Of a DNA stretch of 64,000 bases, positions 1 through 11,400 are shown one piece after another. The translations under genes and the position numbers were made by a program. The notes under the pieces are model-generated. The model had not been told where the DNA came from, did not search any database, and saw only the letters and a program-made list of their open reading frames with translations. Source of the DNA: Medicago truncatula (lineage: Eukaryota; Streptophyta; Magnoliopsida; Fabales; Fabaceae). The stretch covers positions 940,001 to 1,004,000 of the forward strand of contig NC_053043.1 of assembly GCF_003473485.1 (NCBI RefSeq), in the 5' to 3' direction. The stretch's first letter is position 1, and the number at the start of each line of letters is the position of its first letter.

Positions 1-2300
1 ATACTTTAATTTTTTATTTTTTTTTACAAATAGGTATTTTAAGTCATAAAATATATGCATCATTATCATACTTTCATCAAACTTAGTTAAAAGGTGTTTA
101 TGTGGCCGTTTAATGTTAAGTTGGTAGGTTCAAATTCTCCACTTTAAATACTAAGGTTCATATGTGTATTGTGCAGTATGGTTTTGAAACAAAACTGGTC
201 GATTATTTGATTTATAATGTCGCTGATGAAATATTTATCTGTAAAGTTGGGCTTGAATTCAAAAGTAAGAAAAAGAAAATGTTTTTAATTAAGCAATCAT
301 GTTTGATGTTGTAAGCATTTTTGGATATACCCCCCTCAATGTTAAATGATCCATAAACACTTTTTTAACGAAATTAGCTGAAAAATAGCCAACAATGTAA
401 ACATTCTATGATTTAAAGGACCAATTTATAAGAACAATTTTTTAAAAAACTAATTTACTATAAACATCTAACTTAAAGGACCACATGAGATATTTCACCT
501 TTATTTTTGTGAGAGATTTAATTAACTCATGCTAAAATTATGAATGACCAAAATTAGTTTAGTCAATTTTTAATTAAGAGGTTAGATGTTTAAAAAGCTA
601 AACAAACATTCCAAAGCTAAATTAACAGCCTGTTTGTTATAAATTGTTTTAAAGAAAATAGTATTTTTTCTTTTTAAAATCACTTTTAAGAATATTGCAT
701 CTCTTTATAATAACTTTTAAAAAAAATTAACATCTAAAAAAAAATCTAGAAACAACTTCAAATAAAAAGTTGTTAAGAGTAGCTTCTCAAAAACTAGATT
801 TAATTTAGAGGAGAAAGAAAATAAGGGTGCGTTTTTTCAGCTTTAAAAAAAAAAAAAAAAGTAAATTTTGGGTTAAAAGAATTTAGCGATTTTCTTGTAG
901 AGATTTTTAAAAAAAATCTAAAGCTATTTATGTTTGTATGTATACTAAAAAAAAAGAGTTTTTCTACTTACACCCATGTATTTGTATTTCTAGTTACACC
1001 CATATTTACTTTAAATTTTATAATAATACCAAAATTGTCCTTTTATATAAATTTTTTTGAAACCTTGATTTCACTCATTCCCACTCTAAAATTGAGTTTA
1101 CATGACTTACTTAAACTGAGTTTACATGATCTACTTAAACTGATTTTACATGACTTACTTAAACTGATTTTAAGTATGTACACTTGAACTCAATTTACAT
1201 GACCTACTTAATCTGAGTTTAAGATTAAAATAAATTTTAATTAATGGTAATTTTGTCATTTTGAAGTATAACCATAAATACATGGGGTGTAATTAGAAAA
1301 ATTCAATATATATATATATATATATATATATTTTTAAGATTTGAAGCTCTTACACTTAAGCTCCTTGTATTTAGAAAACAATAGATTTTAGAATAGCTTT
1401 TCATTTTTAGGCTAAAAATGATTTTCTTTTAACAAAATGGATTTTTCAAAAATCTTAAACAACAAACACTACAAAAGTAAAAAAAAAAAAAATGATTTTT
1501 TAGTAAAAAAAATCTCAAACAAACGGGCCCTTGAATGTCAAAAAATTGAACTAGTTTTGTAACAAAAAACACTTTTTATATAGTTGTATTAAAACAAACT
1601 AAATTATTGTTTTTAATACAAGAAACAAACACAAAATATATTCTAATTTTTTTTTTATAAAATCTTTAAATTATTCACTATGAAAATCACTTTTATTTTA
1701 ATCCGTAACAAACATACCTTAAATCTAAAATGGTTCTAAAGTTTTCAAAGTAAGAATAATCACAATCATTGATTAAAAATGTTAAATTTTATGGGATTAA
1801 TAATGATTTTTTTTTTATGAGGTCTTATCATTTGTTTTTATCATGTTCTCTGATCTTTTGTCAAAAAAAAAAAATCATGTTCTCTTATCTACATTGATCT
1901 CAACCACAGTTTATGCTATTGTATGCGGTTAAGAATGTTTGAACGGTCAAGACCCGCATCGGACCATCATGATGATCATAACGCTATTTTTTAGAGTCAA
2001 AAGTCAAAAGTCAAAACCCTCCAAACGTCGACACTGTTTGCATGTGCGGTGTAGCTATGTTACGTACATTGTAAACACACATGACAAAATTACACATGCA
2101 TCTCATATAGTATTTCTCAATAAACTAATCTTCAAATTGAGAACAGAAAATGAATGAAAAACCAATATTGTGATCATTCACATTTTGTAAGTTATTTTCC
2201 TTCAAAAAACAAATTCTGTAAGTTATTTATTTATTTATTTATTTTTCTGTATTTTAATTCTCAATGATACATATAGTAGTAGCTAGGGTTTTATGATTTA
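1..2300. other. AT-rich intergenic DNA with nested inverted repeats
   Basis: No gene recognised. The stretch is very AT-rich with many poly-A and poly-T runs. It contains the nested inverted-repeat element listed separately and an (AT)n microsatellite near 1,306-1,330. The open frames at 930-1187 and 1939-2157 have low-complexity or repeat-derived composition and match no family I recognise. The last hundred bases before 2,359 may be promoter and 5' UTR of the next gene; an 'attttag' at about 2,342-2,348 could be a 5' UTR intron acceptor. Confidence 0.6.
825..1530. repeat. Nested inverted-repeat elements (MITE within MITE)
   Basis: The outer ends, GGGTGCGTTT at 825 and AAACGGGCCC ending 1530, are near-complementary, like the termini of Harbinger/Tourist-type elements. 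Inside, about 958-1303, is a second inverted repeat: the left arm (TTTCTACTTACACCCATGTA) is complementary to the right arm (CATGGGGTGTAATTAG). Within that, 1093-1164 is three tandem copies of a 24-bp unit beginning TGAGTTTACATGACTTAC. No clear target duplication was found for the outer element, so its boundaries are approximate. Confidence 0.55.
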
Positions 2301-2358
2301 ATGTTCCTTACCATACATTAACGTGATTAATTTGTTCCTCATTTTAGGTTTTTGCATT

Positions 2359-3913
2359 ATGGATTTGAAAGGAAAAAATCTATGTTACAAGAGAAAATCT
2401 GTCACAATGAAACCATTAAACAATGTTGTTAGTGACAGAAAATTCATCATTGATTTCATAATCACAACATACCTAGGACCTGATGTTAAGTATGATAATC
2501 CAAGATGTTCATCACTTCAAAGACTAATCTCAGGATTACCATCATATAATTTGAACGATTTAGGATCTTCATATGTTTCAATTTCTTTCTTAGAGAAATT
2601 ATATTACTATCTCCTTAAAAATGCACTTCCTGAACTTATATTAGATCTTAATATGTTTCATATGTATTTAAAGGGAAATTTGGACCTACCCAACTCTGAA
2701 TTTTCAGAGGGTTGTCAACAATTCACAAGTTTTTTCCCTTTGAATCTTCATCAACAGATTTGGTATCCTGATAGCTTTAGAATTGTTAAAGGGGTTGTTT
2801 TGATCGATGATCTGATTGTATCGTCGTGTGTTAAAGAGGAGGATTTGAATAGGTTTAGGTTGTTAAGTGGCGTTGATAGTTTCAAGTTGGATTTAAGTGA
2901 ATGTTTGCATGTTCGGATTCAACCTCGTTTGAGCAAAGAAAGTGATGGTGTTTGTGTTAACAAATTGAGCAAAGAAAGTGACGGTGATCATGTTAAGAAA
3001 TTGTTGGAAAGTAGTCATAATGAAGGGTGCCAATCAGGGAAGTTTCGACAAGAGTGTAAGAGAAAGTATGTTGATCATGATTCTCCTTCAATGCTGAAAT
3101 TTCCAAATACTGCTAATGGAGATTGTGTTAACAATGGGGGGTCGCAGTCAGGGAATATTCGACAAGAGTGTAAGAGAAAGTATGTTGATGATGATACTCC
3201 TTCGATGCCGGAACTTCCTCATGTTGCTAATGAAAATCCTTCTTCCAGCAGGATGTGTAAATCGGACGAGCCTTCGTTGATGCCGCTTATATCTTTACCT
3301 GACATTGACAGTTGTGTTCAAGATCATTCTATTGTTTTGACGGGAACAGCCAATAGAGGGCTGCTCGGTCCTTCTGTAGGTGTTGTGGATATTGGTATTA
3401 GTAAAGTGGCATATCTATTTCGAGTTTCCTTACCAGGTGTCAAGAGAGAGTACAGTACGTTTCTCGTCTTTCTATTTAGTCAAGTTTCTTATTCCAGTTT
3501 TATCATTATCTTTGATTACAGCTGTTGAAATGTCCCTTTCCTGTCCTTGTCTTGGAATATACAGTTATCTTTATCAAAAGACACATTCATAATATAAATG
3601 TCTCGACATGTATATATGCTTTTCAGAAAGATATTTTCTTACTTGTTTCTTTAGGTGAATGTTCATCGTACATTTTGCAGATCAGTTCAGTTGTGATATT
3701 GAATCTGATGGGAAGGTTGAGATCAGAGGGTTGTTATCTGGTATAAGAACTATAGCAACACAGTCGCGTGTTTTCCAGATGAAAACCCAGCAGTTGTGCT
3801 CTCCTGGACCATTCACAATTTCATTCAGTCTTCCAGGACCTGTTGATCCAAGACTCTTTGCACCTAACTTTAGGGATGATGGCATTTTTGAAGGAGTTGT
3901 TATCAAGCTCTAG
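2359..3913 (+). CDS. HSP20-like / alpha-crystallin domain protein, IDM2/IDM3 type
   Basis: Two exons, 2359-3454 and 3681-3913, joined at donor GTACGT and acceptor TTTTGCAG, give 442 residues. The junction codon restores the sheet motif VKREY-NQFSCDIESDGKV. The C-terminal third (about residues 345-442) is an alpha-crystallin-like domain ending GIFEGVVIKL. The N-terminal half resembles the plant-specific region of Arabidopsis anti-silencing factors IDM2/ROS5 and IDM3, nuclear proteins that help a histone acetyltransferase complex limit DNA methylation; that role is transferred from family knowledge. Residues about 190-285 are a variable linker with two internal duplications: SKESDG repeated twice, and a block around QECKRKYVD repeated about 37 residues apart. 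ATG 2359 is preferred because the frame upstream opens only with GTG. Other members of the same HSP20-like family cannot be excluded. Confidence 0.8.
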
Positions 3914-4525
3914 TTTTGGGCATCTAGCTTTTGTACGTAAATCTAAATGTTCCGAAAGTGTGACGCACAAATTTTGGTTTCTATTTTGCTGTATTGCACA
4001 AATGCTATTCTGTCATCTAAGTTGACATTGAACTAATTTTGTTTATCTAACAATTGAGGAAATACAACGGTCTAGGTTAGTCTGCTACTGCAAAGAGTTT
4101 GCATGTGTGTGCTGTAAAGCATCACTTTCCTTTAATTCAAGGTGCCAGGACCGGTGTTGGTGAATAACATCTTTCTCTGCCTGTTTGGTCTATACTGTAT
4201 TGCACCAGAGTTCATGTTGAGTATGTCGAACAAGCTCATATTTACCTTTCACTACTAGTTTGAAAACGGCATTTGCATTGCATAACCTGATTTTTAATTG
4301 ATCATTCAAAACTAGTAAGAAATTGCATAACCTGATCTTTCAACATAACTCTCTCCCATTGCGTATTGACAAACATACACATATTATAGGGTTAAGTGTA
4401 GGTAGGGATAAGGTGATAACTCGTCTCTCTAATTTCTCCCATAAGACTGTCAATTGATCATTGTTTCAAACTGCTATTATAAAATCTGAATTTTGGGACC
4501 TAGATTCGATCTGCTTTGAAGAATC
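3914..4525. other. 3' flank of the HSP20-like gene
   Basis: No coding signal. This probably includes the 3' UTR of the upstream gene. I see nothing else beyond a short repeated phrase (aattgcataacctgat) near 4,280 and 4,320. Confidence 0.5.
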
Positions 4526-4529
4526 GTTC

Positions 4530-4994
4530 TTTTAACTCTCATCATCATACATCCATGACATTTCTAATGAATAAATCGATTCAGAAAATGTGTTGGCTAA
4601 ATTTGTGATCCAAGAATGAATCAAATTATTACATCTTTCCCAAGCTTGACAACTTGGATCTGTCAAAGCTGGTACTCCTATTGTTCTGTCAAAGCTGGTT
4701 CTTTCCATATCGCACGAGTCCAAGCTAGATAGTTCAATCCTTCGAATTGTGGCAACTGTGAGAAAGTTTGGCCCATCATTCAGACGAACGTAAGTGTTTT
4801 GAGTTGGTTCCGTGATTCCATTTCCACTGTAATTGTTGTTTTTAGAACCATTGACGTTGTTTGCATTGCATGACACTGATGGTGAAGAGAGGCTATTGAT
4901 CTAACAGTATTTGCAAGGAAGATAAAAGTTGTGAGGAAGAAGGATGGAGAAGATCGTTGCGATAGCAGAGTGGAATTCACCCACTCTGATACCA
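4530..4994 (-). pseudogene. Ty1/copia gag 5' fragment with primer-binding site
   Basis: On the minus strand, TGGTATCAGAGTGG at 4994-4981 matches the initiator-Met tRNA primer-binding site that opens the internal region of plant copia elements. The frame downstream (4532-4876) contains ITEPTQNTYVRLNDGPNF and the UBN2-type gag motif AWERCNNLIHSWI followed by LANTFSESI. These are typical of the copia-like N-terminal/UBN2 region. It stops after about 115 residues, with no protease, integrase or reverse transcriptase nearby, so it is a truncated remnant. Sequence to about 5,110 is probably the adjoining 5' LTR, but its outer end is not clear. Confidence 0.75.
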
Positions 4995-5297
4995 TATACT
5001 CATATCAATATGTAAAGATTTTACAACAATTTTTGTATCAGAGTTTTCCACATTCAAGAGAAATAAACCCCATTACATTATTATATTCATTCACACTATT
5101 TCAGTTTATCTAGAAACTTTGTACTTGTACAGAAAGCATAGTCCAAAAATGGTTCAAGTTAGCTTGAATAGTGGTTACACTCAGACATTGACTTGCTAGT
5201 ATAAGTTTCAACTTCAGAAAGCGCTGACGGGTAGTTTGAATCCTTTGAAAGGAAGAAAACACGACGGCGATAAGGTGTTATATATATTGACAGCATA

Positions 5298-8246
5298 TCA
5301 GACAGGAACCCGGTAAGATGGATCCACCATTTTCAAGATGAACAAGTTTCCTTTGTCACCTCTTGATACCCTGTCAAATTATAATGAGAAAGTATGAAAA
5401 AAAGTACTTGGTAATGTCTATATATACCACATGGTTGATAGTTAAGCAATTTGAAGTTGAGATTAGGATCACAAGGTCCAATGCAGTTTATACATACAAG
5501 GATAAAATGCAACTCACCTCAGCTCTTCATCCAAATATGTTATTTCAAGTTCACCACGAGCTGTGTCAGGAGCCTTGACAGGTATCTGCAAATGTACATT
5601 ATAATGATCAAAGTAATTATGATACCGACATTTATACACAATACTCAATAGAACTGCAGAAGCATAAACACACATCACTTATTCTGGTACTAACTGTGGA
5701 ACTAAAGGTTAGCGGCCAACTCTCGGGTGGGATTTAGTCTCACATCGGATAGATAGGAATCTTGAGAAGAGTTTATAAAGAGGAGACACTCCTCACCGTA
5801 CAAGCCAGTTTTGTATAGATGAGTTAGGCCTCGATATTCATGACATGGTATCAGAGCCTATCGGGTCCATCGTTGGGCTTCCTACATCTCCACGCTTCAG
5901 GCCCATTGGGCCGGGCTGAAGCGTGAGGGGGTGTGTTGGCGGCCAACTCTCGGGCTGAAGCCGGTTTTGTAGGGATGAGTTAGGCCTGAAAACAATAGAG
6001 AGAGTTAGGGTAGGACCTATCGTTGAAAATATGGTTATAACTAATATAACATGTATGAAACACTAGACATGATAGGATTAGAAATGAAAACAATAGAGAG
6101 AGTTGGGGTAGGACCTATCGTCTGATCCATGTAGCTGACCTCACTTGGTGGGATAAGACTTGGTTATTGTTGTATTCATATAGGTTCTCAAGCCATCACA
6201 TCTAGAATGTTACAAAATATAATTTCAATGATGATTATTGAGACTTTGAATACTTACTAAGCCTCCAATTTTGAAGGTATCAAATTTCACAGCCACTTTC
6301 TTTGCATTTATTGGTGTTAAATCTGCTGTCACCTACACAATATTGATTCGTTTACATATGCAAATGTTAGAGTTGGAACGCAGCATAAATATTGAGGAAC
6401 TTATCTCAATTTCATTAGTGTCACCTGGTTGAAGAACGGTCCAGATTCCATATTTTGGGCCCTGAGAGTGTCAGCATTGATTGCTTGATAATTTGTAACT
6501 GATCTCAAAAGCTTTGGTCTCTGTCATTATATTGAAAATGTTAGTACAAAATATAAAGGCAAAATGCAGATGAGCAAACAGAGAAGACGTTAAGAAGCCA
6601 ACGTCGTTATCGATTTATCAAAGAGATGAACATATGAAAATAACACTGTCAAAATGTACCAGGCCAGATGGTAGTTTAGGAGACCTGTTTAAAGTTTAAA
6701 TGATATCCTAAACAGGCCAGCGAGCAGCAAGTTAACTCACAAAACCGAAACAGAGTTAAAATAGTTTGACTAATTAGATTTTATGAAATTATGAACTTTA
6801 CTTTGTTTTTTTTATTCTAATTGTGATTTTCAGTATGTATTTTGTCTTGCAAAAATGAAAGGGAATAACAAAGATATAATATAGAAGCTGAAAATTAGAG
6901 AAAGTTTGTTAAACTACAAATCATGTACTAATGTAAATGAAATAGAAATTGTGCATTTCCTTCATTATATGAGGATAAATAAACAAACCTATTTAAGCTT
7001 GTAGCAACAATGATCATTCTAGATGGTTAGTGAAATGAGTGGCTAGCACATAAATGTTCAGTAGCTGCTCCAATTTATCATATTAAATCAAACACATAAC
7101 AAAGGGGCACTGGCAGATAGAAGTATACAACATGCAATGTTCTCACACATTTGATGAATCATAATGGCTAACGTATAGTATTGAATGATTTATGAGTTCA
7201 ATATAGACATTACTTGTTGTAGCACTGACACTTTTAATTGAAGGCGTGTCCGGTGTTCGACACGTGTTAGTGTCTAATACCGACACCGCACTGACACATC
7301 TAATCATGTGTCTATGTCTATGTCAATGCTTCATAGGGTATAACTATGAACTATGAGTCTGTCTGGCTTGACTTATTTTATAATCACGTGCGAGTCCGTT
7401 TGAGAGAGCTTATGGAAGAAACTTATGACAAATCCATAAGCCATTTTAAACTTATTTTCAGAAGCTCTCTAAGATAGCTTATGAATACCGCTTATAGCTT
7501 ATATGAAAAAACTTTTTCTATTTTTAACTTGTTATAGAAACAATTTATACATAAGCACTTATGCTATGACTATGAGCACTCAGGGCCTGTTTGGATTTGC
7601 AACTTATAGCACAAGCGCTTATCATATGGCAATCCAAATAAGCCAATCCAAAGTCCAAACAGGCCTTAATTAAGTAGTTTATCCAAACATGGCTACATAT
7701 GGCAAGGAAAAAGAAATGGAATAATACCTTAGTTTGCAAGATTGACTGAGAGGTAGTGTATATAAGCTCCCATTTGCCATCAAGTAAACTAGACTTGAGA
7801 GGCTGCTTTGTTGGATTAACTGCTTCAAGTTGGCGTGCAATCTATTTAGAAATTAATGAACTCCATGAATCAACAATAAAACATGCATGCATGAGAACTT
7901 ATGATATTGAAATGTTGCAATCAAAGGTTTTTAAGGCAACCTGATCAACACTTTGTTGGTCTTCAGGAGTAGCATCAGCTCCTCGATCAAGTGATGCAAT
8001 GGCATCAAGAAGCTCTTCTTTGATGGTGCTTGCATCTTTGCCTTTCTTAAAAATTGCAGGAAAAAATGAAACATTTGTTCTCCATTTTTGTGAGATAGTA
8101 GCAAGGTTGTGATTGTGGTGGATGAGGGGTGTGATTAGAAAATGAGAAGAAGAATAAGAAGAAGGTATTGGTGAATGGAGTAGTTTTTGATGTGAATGAT
8201 TTGTGGTGTTGAGAGGTGAAATGAGTGAAGTAGAAGATAAGGCCAT
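5298..8246 (-). CDS. FBN3: Plastid lipid-associated protein / fibrillin (FBN3/PAP3-like)
   Basis: Six exons on the minus strand: 8246-7941, 7841-7728, 6520-6425, 6332-6258, 5585-5518 and 5370-5298. Every junction is GT-AG and the sum is 732 nt, or 243 residues. The first 60-odd residues are rich in Ser, Thr, His and Asn and look like a chloroplast transit peptide. The mature part begins [20 protein letters not shown] and contains [20 protein letters not shown], the SVTNYQAIN block and [12 protein letters not shown], ending in [12 protein letters not shown]. This is the lipocalin-like PAP/fibrillin domain, nearest by memory to Arabidopsis PAP3/FBN3, a plastid lipid-binding protein. A TATA-like run lies at about 8288-8300. 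Introns hold a TRIM remnant (5.7-6.0 kb) and MITE-like sequence (7.2-7.7 kb) without disturbing splice sites. Confidence 0.93.
5708..5988 (+). mobile_element. TRIM-like LTR retrotransposon remnant in fibrillin intron
   Basis: A miniature LTR element on the plus strand, antisense to the host gene. LTR1 spans about 5708-5845 (GCGGCCAACTCTCGGG ... TTCATGACA). It is followed directly by a primer-binding site TGGTATCAGAGCC at 5846-5858, a short internal region of about 75 bp, a purine-rich tract GCGTGAGGGGGTG (5921-5933) and a second LTR beginning TGTTGGCGGCC at 5934. LTR2 is shortened: CTCGGG jumps straight to AGCCGGTTTTG, losing about 85 bp, and the copy fades after GAGTTAGGCCT near 5988. There is no coding capacity, as expected for a TRIM. 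Confidence 0.8.
5987..6175. repeat. Short direct repeat and retroposon-like tail in intron
   Basis: The phrase GAAAACAATAGAGAGAGTT ... GTAGGACCTATCG occurs at about 5988-6022 and again at 6086-6120 with one mismatch, about 98 bp apart. The second copy runs into GTGGGATAAGACTTGG followed by TTATTGTTGT. That resembles tails I associate with dispersed plant retroposons, but I cannot assign a family. Confidence 0.45.
7582..7668. repeat. Small Tourist-like MITE in fibrillin intron 2
   Basis: Short inverted repeat with ends GGGCCTGTTTGGATT and AATCCAAAGTCCAAACAGGCC around a core of CTTATA and GCTTAT words. A related end (TATAAGCTGCAAATAAG ... CCAAACAGGGCC) lies at about 17,350-17,393 in intron 1 of the DUF639 gene, so it is a dispersed family. 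Sequence at 7,370-7,540 shares the GCTTATAAGC vocabulary and may be part of the same or an earlier insertion. Confidence 0.55.
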
Positions 8247-8474
8247 TATTAGAGTTTAAATCGTTTGTTTGGTTTGGTTTCACTTTCAGACATATATATA
8301 TTGGTTTGGTTTCGTATTTTCATTTGCACATGTGGGTGTCTAGAGTCCAGTGCGTTCCACTCAAATTTTGACGGTTAGATTTATGTTATACTTTTATATC
8401 CGATGGTTGAGATTTTATTTGACTGGGGACTCAAACAGAGGATCTAGGTGTGTGTGGCTCCACTAGGGGAATTA

Positions 8475-11400
8475 GAATTCTGCTCATTATTCAAATGATT
8501 CCGCTCATTCCCAATGTAAATGTCCAAAATGCCCCAATGCAACTTAACTTGTGTAGCGTGAGTTAACATGCGCTAGTTGTAAGAGAAACGTGACTTAAGT
8601 CAGTTTCCAGCAACACAGAACCTCCATTCCTCCATTTTGCAACTTTTCAAAAAACAAAATTTTCACCCTCATATTCGAATTTCACCATTCTTGCGCCATT
8701 CAAACCAAATTTCATCCACAATATCAAGTAAGTGATTATTATACTACTTCTTTGCATTATTTTGGTTTAAATTTTCGAATTTTTGATGAAAAAACACAGT
8801 TTTAGGTTTTTAAAAAATTGTCTTGCATGTTAAAGATTATGATTGTTAGTGATGATTTAACTTAGGAATTGTTGCTTAGATGTTGTTTAGGGTACAATGT
8901 GATAGTTTAGGGTTTAGAAAATGTAAGATTACATAGTTGTTTGAAAAATGCACACTCGATGAAATGTTTCAATGATTTTTTTTTTTTGGATTGTTAATGA
9001 TGTAATTAGTTAGAACTATGTTTGTTAATGTTGATGATAGTTAATTTGATTGCAATGTGGTAGTTTATGGATTCAAATGACATTGTTGTTGATTATAGTG
9101 TTGTTGCTGTATTATTAAAGATGACACATGTGTTGTTGTCGAAATTATGTGCAAATGTGTTAAAGATTTTTTGCTTTTTGTGCAGCTATGTCTGAGCAGG
9201 AGAGGGATGACAGTTTTAGGGCTGGGAGGCGTGCCCCTACCGGTAGTGCACGGAGGGAGAAGCAAGCACTACACCCTCCGGCTGGTCGAGGTTGAGGGAG
9301 ATTAGGGGCCACGAGTCTTGCTATTGTTGATGATGCGGGGGGATCGACGTCACAGACAGGTGCATCCTAGATTATGGACCCGCCACAGTACCAGCATGAG
9401 CAGCATTATCAGGAGCAGGCTTATCAGAAGTATCATTATCAGGAGCACTTTGGATTTCAGCCGGGTTATCAGTATCAGGAGGGGTATGAGTATCACCAGG
9501 AGTATCAGCCTCAGTTTCACGAGAGGTATCAGCCTGAGCAGCAGTATGTCGAGCCTCCTCAGCAGCAGCATCCTGAGCAACAACATGCAGAGCATGTTTT
9601 GGAGGATGAGGATGGGGGCTTTCCAGGGGGGCCTTATGAGTTGTCTCTTTTACCGGACTTCGGTAAACACGTGGCATGCAAGCTTTTGAACGATAAATCA
9701 GTAAGTATAATTTGCTTTATTTAATTTAATGATATTTTACTATTATGTCAAATTTATTTTACGTAGAATATGTTTATGTTTATTTAATTTAAGTATAACT
9801 ACGTAGAATATGTCATGCTTATTTACATATTTAAGTATAATTGATTTATTTTTAACGTAGAATATATATAGTTTATTACTATGTCAAGTTTATGTTACGT
9901 AGAATATATATACTTTATTATTATGTCAGGTTTATTTTACGTAGAATATGTCATGTTTATTTTACGTATTTAAGTATATTTGTAGTATGTTATTTCATGT
10001 TTATTTTACATTTTTAATTATTTTTTGTATTTCAACTGCAAGTGGATCGTAAGATGACTGACATCTCGCACGGGAGGAAACTGAAGCTTTCTGCCTTGTC
10101 CCTTATGTTGGCGGTAGATGGTAACCCTTGGTTCTAGGAACCGGTGGATAGATCGGGTCTAAGGCCCCTCCTTTTGACTGGGTACGAGAACATCTCCCAC
10201 GGGTTAGTGTGTGCCATGGTTGAGAGATGGCATCAAGAGACCAGCAGCTTCCATCTGCCTGTTGGGGAGATGACCATCACACTGGATGATGTTGCTTGTC
10301 TCCTAGACATCCCCGTCGCTGGACGGATCATTCAGGAGGAGGATTTAGATCATAACCATGTTGTAGATCTGCTGGTGACTCACCTTTTGTTTTCGATGGA
10401 GGATGCGGTTGAGCAGTAGACTGATTTTGGTGCCTCTCTCACTTTCACGGCCTTGAAAGACCGTTATGAGTACCTGTTGAATAGTTGTAACCAGTTGTTG
10501 GGGGAGTATTTATCAGAGGAGGAGGAGCAGGAGGTGAGTCGTATTAGGCCCGCCTGTGTCAAGGCGTTCTTGTTGCTCTTGGTTGGCTACACCCTTTTTG
10601 CCAACAAGAACAGCAAAACCATTAGTCTGCTGTGGATGCTTGCGATTCGGGATTTGGGTAACATAGGCACGTGGTCATGGGGCGCGATGGGACTTGCTTT
10701 CTTGTATGAGCAGTTGAATCTTACCTTAGACTCAAGTGTTGCTCAGTTGGTGGTTACATGAGCTTGCTTGTGGTAATATATTTTTCCTTCTTTTTTTAAG
10801 TTAAACGTAAATGTATAATTTCTTTAATGACACCCGTGTGCTGATATAGATTTGTCTCTTTGTTTTTGTAGGGATGGGTTATAACTCACTTCAGACATGT
10901 GGTTCCGAGGAAGAAATTTGAAGAGTATGAACGACATAACCCGTATGTGGGTAGATGGAGACCACAAATGGGGTTTAAACATGCTGACCACTTCAGGGGC
11001 TTGCTGGATTCGATGGAGCATTGTCACGTCACCTGGAGGCCGTACAAGCACCGACAAGACGTGATGCTTTTTCAGGACGTGTGCTGGTACTCCAGATGGA
11101 TCATGTCGACAGACAAAGCATGGTGTGTCACTTGCTGGAGCGGGTGCTGAGGCAGTACGAACATGTTCAGAGGGTTCCTCGACCTCCTACTAGGGTTATG
11201 CCTCTTGCCACAGTAGATGTGGCTGCTGCCTTCTTGAAGTTTGCTCTGCATGTCGTTTCCCAGCAGCAGTGGGGTCGCCAGGTCCCGGAGGACGAGCCTT
11301 GGAAGCATTTAGAGACTTATATTAGGTGGTTCTACCGTGTATCCCATCCTCTCATCGTCAACCATGCTCCAGAGCCTGACATTGTCATGCCGAGGCCTGT

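Noticed and set aside
7899-7940. Extension of fibrillin exon 1 past 7941 to a stop at 7899
   Set aside because: A GT donor at 7940-7939 gives a phase-0 junction to exon 2 and a continuous family match, whereas the read-through peptide ([13 protein letters not shown]) does not match.
9350-9677. Long minus-strand open frames opposite the PMD exon 1
   Set aside because: They are antisense shadows of the Gln/Tyr-rich CAG/TAT-rich coding repeat; the plus-strand frame has the family signature.
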